Shown one piece after another: positions 61,831-64,000 of a DNA stretch of 64,000 nt. The position numbers and the translations under genes are program-made. Under the pieces are notes generated by a model that saw nothing but the letters and a program-made list of their open reading frames with translations, searched no databases and had not been told where the DNA came from. How positions within the stretch are numbered: position 1 is the stretch's first letter; each line of letters begins with the position of its first letter. Origin of the DNA: Ruminococcaceae bacterium UBA7127 (lineage in GTDB: Bacteria > Bacillota > Clostridia > Oscillospirales > Acutalibacteraceae); NCBI GenBank assembly GCA_002493005.1, contig DKXL01000003.1, forward strand, positions 1,779-65,778, read 5' to 3'.

Positions 61831-63108
61831 TTATTTCAGTAACTTTTCGCAAGCAGCAAGTTTTGTACAAATACAAAATACATCCATTGCTGTTTTAAGC
61901 TCATCATTAGGCGGAAATGTCGGTGCTATACGAATATTAGAGTCGTGAGGGTCGTTGCCAAGCGGATAAGTAGCTCCTGCACCTGTAAGCACGACACCTG
62001 CCTCTTTGCAGAGGGCAACTACACGTTTAGCTGTGCCGTCAAGCACATCAACGCTTACAAAGTATCCGCCGTTTGGATTTGTCCAGGTTACTACACCCGT
62101 GTCGCTAAGCTGAGTGTTAAGGGCATCAAGCACAATATCAAACTTAGGTTTCAAAACCGCTTTATGCTTTTGCATATGATCAAGCATACCGTTGTAATCC
62201 TTGAAAAACAGTACATGACGGAGCATATTGAGCTTATCATAGCTGATAACCTGATAGTTATATCTTTCTTTAAATACCTTCATATTATTCTCTGAAGCTG
62301 CCATTGCAGCTACGCCTGAGCCCGGAAAAGTAATCTTTGAGGTTGAGCAGAAAAGGATCGGTAAATCCTCGTTGCCTGTCTTTTTACACTCATCCATAAT
62401 ATTTAAAAGTTCATCGGGAGTATCGTTGATTTCGTGAATACAATAAGCATTATCCCATATGATTCTAAAATCCTTTGCAGCAGGCTTGAGAGTCGCAAAG
62501 CGCTTTACGGTTTCATCACTGTATGTGATTCCCTGCGGATTAGAATACTTTGGCACACACCAAATACCTTTAATCGAGTCATCCTCAGATACAAGCTTTT
62601 CTACCATATCCATATCGGGACCGTTTTCGCTCATTGGAATCGGAATCATTTCAAATCCATAATATTCAGTGATACTGAAATGACGGTCATATCCGGGAAC
62701 CGGGCACAAAAACTTTCTGTTCTTAACCTCATACCAAGGCTTGCAACCGTCTGTTATACTTGCAGTCATCATACAGGAGATTGTATCAAACATCATATTA
62801 AGGCTTGAGCATCCGCCAACCATAACCAGATCGGAATCAACACCCAAAACTTCACCGAATAATTTTTTACATTCGCTGATACCGTCAAGCAATCCATAAT
62901 TACGGCAATCTATTCCGTCATCACCGACAAATGCTGAGCTGCTGTTAAGTACATCAAGCATAGGAAGCGAAAGGTCAAGCTGTTCCTTGCCCGGCTTGCC
63001 GCGAGCCATATTAAGACTCAGTCCCATACCTTTAATGTTTTCAAATCGCATTAAAAGGTTCTTATATTCTTTTTCAAGATATTCCCTATTACAATCACTA
63101 TACCTCAT
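61831..63108 (-). CDS. PLP-dependent aminotransferase, class I type Ic
   Basis: 425 aa, fold type I: LSLNMARGKPGKEQLDLS at the N-terminus, DCRNYGLLDGISECKKLFGE, VPKYSNPQGITYSDETVKR, IIWDNAYCIHE (Asp/Tyr of the PLP site), the lysine in FCSTSKITFPGSGVAAMA and NIRIAPTFPP (substrate Arg). This group (aspartate-aminotransferase-like, Ic) is widespread in Clostridia. Probably transaminates aspartate or a similar amino acid. Single gene; no good promoter seen. Confidence 0.93.
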   Translation of the reverse strand: MRYSDCNREYLEKEYKNLLMRFENIKGMGLSLNMARGKPGKEQLDLSLPMLDVLNSSSAFVGDDGIDCRNYGLLDGISECKKLFGEVLGVDSDLVMVGGCSSLNMMFDTISCMMTASITDGCKPWYEVKNRKFLCPVPGYDRHFSITEYYGFEMIPIPMSENGPDMDMVEKLVSEDDSIKGIWCVPKYSNPQGITYSDETVKRFATLKPAAKDFRIIWDNAYCIHEINDTPDELLNIMDECKKTGNEDLPILFCSTSKITFPGSGVAAMAASENNMKVFKERYNYQVISYDKLNMLRHVLFFKDYNGMLDHMQKHKAVLKPKFDIVLDALNTQLSDTGVVTWTNPNGGYFVSVDVLDGTAKRVVALCKEAGVVLTGAGATYPLGNDPHDSNIRIAPTFPPNDELKTAMDVFCICTKLAACEKLLK

Positions 63109-63184
63109 TTTGCTGACTCCTTAATTCAAAATTGCAAAACATTCTTTTTACTACCAGTATATTCTACAATATCAAAAAGGAAAA

Positions 63185-63273
63185 TGCAAGATGTTTTTCG
63201 ATTTCTTGCATTTTGGGGTTCACAAAAAAAGACAGACTTGCCAACATCTTTTTGTATAATGTAAGCAAGTCTG
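63185..63273 (-). terminator. two tandem hairpins after the tyrosine kinase gene
   Basis: AGACTTGC pairs with GCAAGTCT (63234-63241, 63265-63272), followed on the minus strand by GTCTTTTTTT. A second hairpin (ATGCAAG/CTTGCAT, about 63184-63211), with an A/T-rich tail, follows. Confidence 0.7.
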
Positions 63274-63290
63274 TAATATTTTGTGCTTTT

Positions 63291-64000
63291 TTAATAATAT
63301 TGATAATAGTAATATCCCTTTTTGCGGCGTTTTGAATCGTAAGAACATCCAACCTCAAGCAAACCTATCGCCTTACTGTCAGCAAGCTTTATGCTGTCAA
63401 GCAGTTTTTGCAAATCGCCGTGGGTTGTTGAACGCTCACGAACAACAACAACAAATCCTGCAATCAAATCCTTAAGCAATAAAGCATCGGCAACAACACC
63501 TATCGGAGGGGTATCAAATATAATGTAATCATACTCATCCTGAAGCCTTTTTACAAGGTCAATAAAAGTGGTACTGCACATAAGCTCAGAAGGGTTTGGC
63601 GGAATAGTGCCGGATGTCAGAATATCAAGATTTGTCAAAACATTGTGTTTTACCGCATCATCAAAACTAACCATATTACCTATTATGTTGGACAGTCCCT
63701 GAGAATTGTCAACCTTAAATATGTTGTGCACATTAGGACGGCGCAAGTCAGAGTCAATCAGCAAAACACGTTTTTCCATCTTTGAAAATGAAATCGCAAG
63801 GTTTGCCGAAACCGTACTTTTTCCCTCTCCCTTTGAATAACTTGTTACTGCAAAAATCTTTTTGTGGGCAGCAGAAAGCGAAAACATAATATTGGTTCTC
63901 GCAACCTTGTATGACTCAACAATAGCAAATTTACTCTTGTCTGACAGTGACATTGTTGTGCCTTGCTTCTTTTTATCTTTTTTATTTCCAAAAAGTTTGT
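63291..64000 (-). CDS. CpsD/CapB-family tyrosine kinase (probably 5'-incomplete)
   Basis: BY-kinase, the cytoplasmic ATPase that pairs with a Wzz-type membrane modulator to control exopolysaccharide synthesis. Walker A in TSYSKGEGKSTVSANLAISF, Walker A' in VLLIDSDLRRPNVH, Walker B in DYIIFDTPPIGVVAD. Ends in a tyrosine cluster (KKGYYYYQYY), the autophosphorylation site. A candidate ATG at 63953 has no good site, and the frame stays open to the window edge (KLFGNKKDKKKQGTT). That fits the usual CpsD start, so I extend it to 64000. The modulator gene probably lies beyond. Confidence 0.88.
   Translation of the reverse strand, partial: KLFGNKKDKKKQGTTMSLSDKSKFAIVESYKVARTNIMFSLSAAHKKIFAVTSYSKGEGKSTVSANLAISFSKMEKRVLLIDSDLRRPNVHNIFKVDNSQGLSNIIGNMVSFDDAVKHNVLTNLDILTSGTIPPNPSELMCSTTFIDLVKRLQDEYDYIIFDTPPIGVVADALLLKDLIAGFVVVVRERSTTHGDLQKLLDSIKLADSKAIGLLEVGCSYDSKRRKKGYYYYQYY

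Noticed and set aside
1..64000. tRNA, rRNA, insertion sequence, prophage or integrase
   Set aside because: No cloverleaf or rRNA sequence was recognised by eye, and no protein has transposase or integrase motifs.

Overview
The window (64 kb, AT-rich) reads as a chromosomal segment of an endospore-forming, low-GC Firmicute of class Clostridia. The order Oscillospirales/Ruminococcaceae is a guess from protein style, not shown by the sequence. Evidence for a spore former: spoIIGA-sigE, yabP, yabQ, a ylmC/ymxH homologue, a gerA-type operon, a SleB/CwlJ-type hydrolase and a DUF421+DUF4363 pair. Gram-positive hallmarks include hprK, a DivIC-like protein, long-form HPF, whiA and rapZ. Almost everything is ordinary chromosomal core; I see no prophage, integrase, transposase, CRISPR array, rRNA or tRNA.

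Layout. 1-300: 5' end of rpsB. 0.5-3 kb: wall hydrolase, ylmC-like gene and degV. 3.1-5.3 kb: spoIIGA and sigE, flanked by copies of a ~96-bp repeat; three copies lie in frame in the 5' end of sigE. 5.3-9.5 kb: lipoprotein, MscS channel, MORN-repeat protein and pfkA. 9.6-16 kb: surface-carbohydrate genes, namely a GT2 glycosyltransferase, a 951-aa acyltransferase/GT-C-like fusion and phosphoglucomutase. 16-16.9 kb: mostly non-coding, with a consensus promoter driving a 26-codon ORF. 16.9-23.6 kb: TfoX-like protein, azlCD, YihY, SDR, methyltransferase, SNF symporter and rRNA methyltransferase. 23.8-27.7 kb: murC, an HtrA protease and a two-TM K+ channel.

27.7-52 kb: one long, almost unbroken minus-strand block. 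Read in transcription order it is hprK, a PHP-domain gene, murB, rapZ, whiA, xseB, ispA, dxs, tlyA, nadK, argR, recN, recJ, relA, dtd, an MBL gene, hemZ, a zinc-ribbon gene, a yabM-like flippase, mazG, hup, rqcP, yabP, yabQ, divIC, yabR and hpf. This joins three widely conserved Firmicute neighbourhoods: hprK/rapZ/whiA, xseB-ispA-dxs-tlyA-nadK-argR-recN, and the B. subtilis yabM-yabR cluster. 52-63 kb: gerA operon, DUF421/DUF4363, znuACB, secDF and an aminotransferase. The end of the window holds a CpsD-type tyrosine kinase that probably runs past the edge.

The strongest novelty candidate is sigE. Its pro-sequence, the part SpoIIGA must act on, is enlarged by about 90-96 residues encoded by three tandem repeat copies, and no alternative in-frame start lies downstream of them. 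Other leads are a terminator-nested promoter before secDF, a hairpin attenuator before azlCD, paired 18-bp direct repeats upstream of the glycosyltransferase promoter, a long inverted repeat holding the znu promoter, and a small DUF3789-like ORF. Promoter and terminator calls were made by eye.
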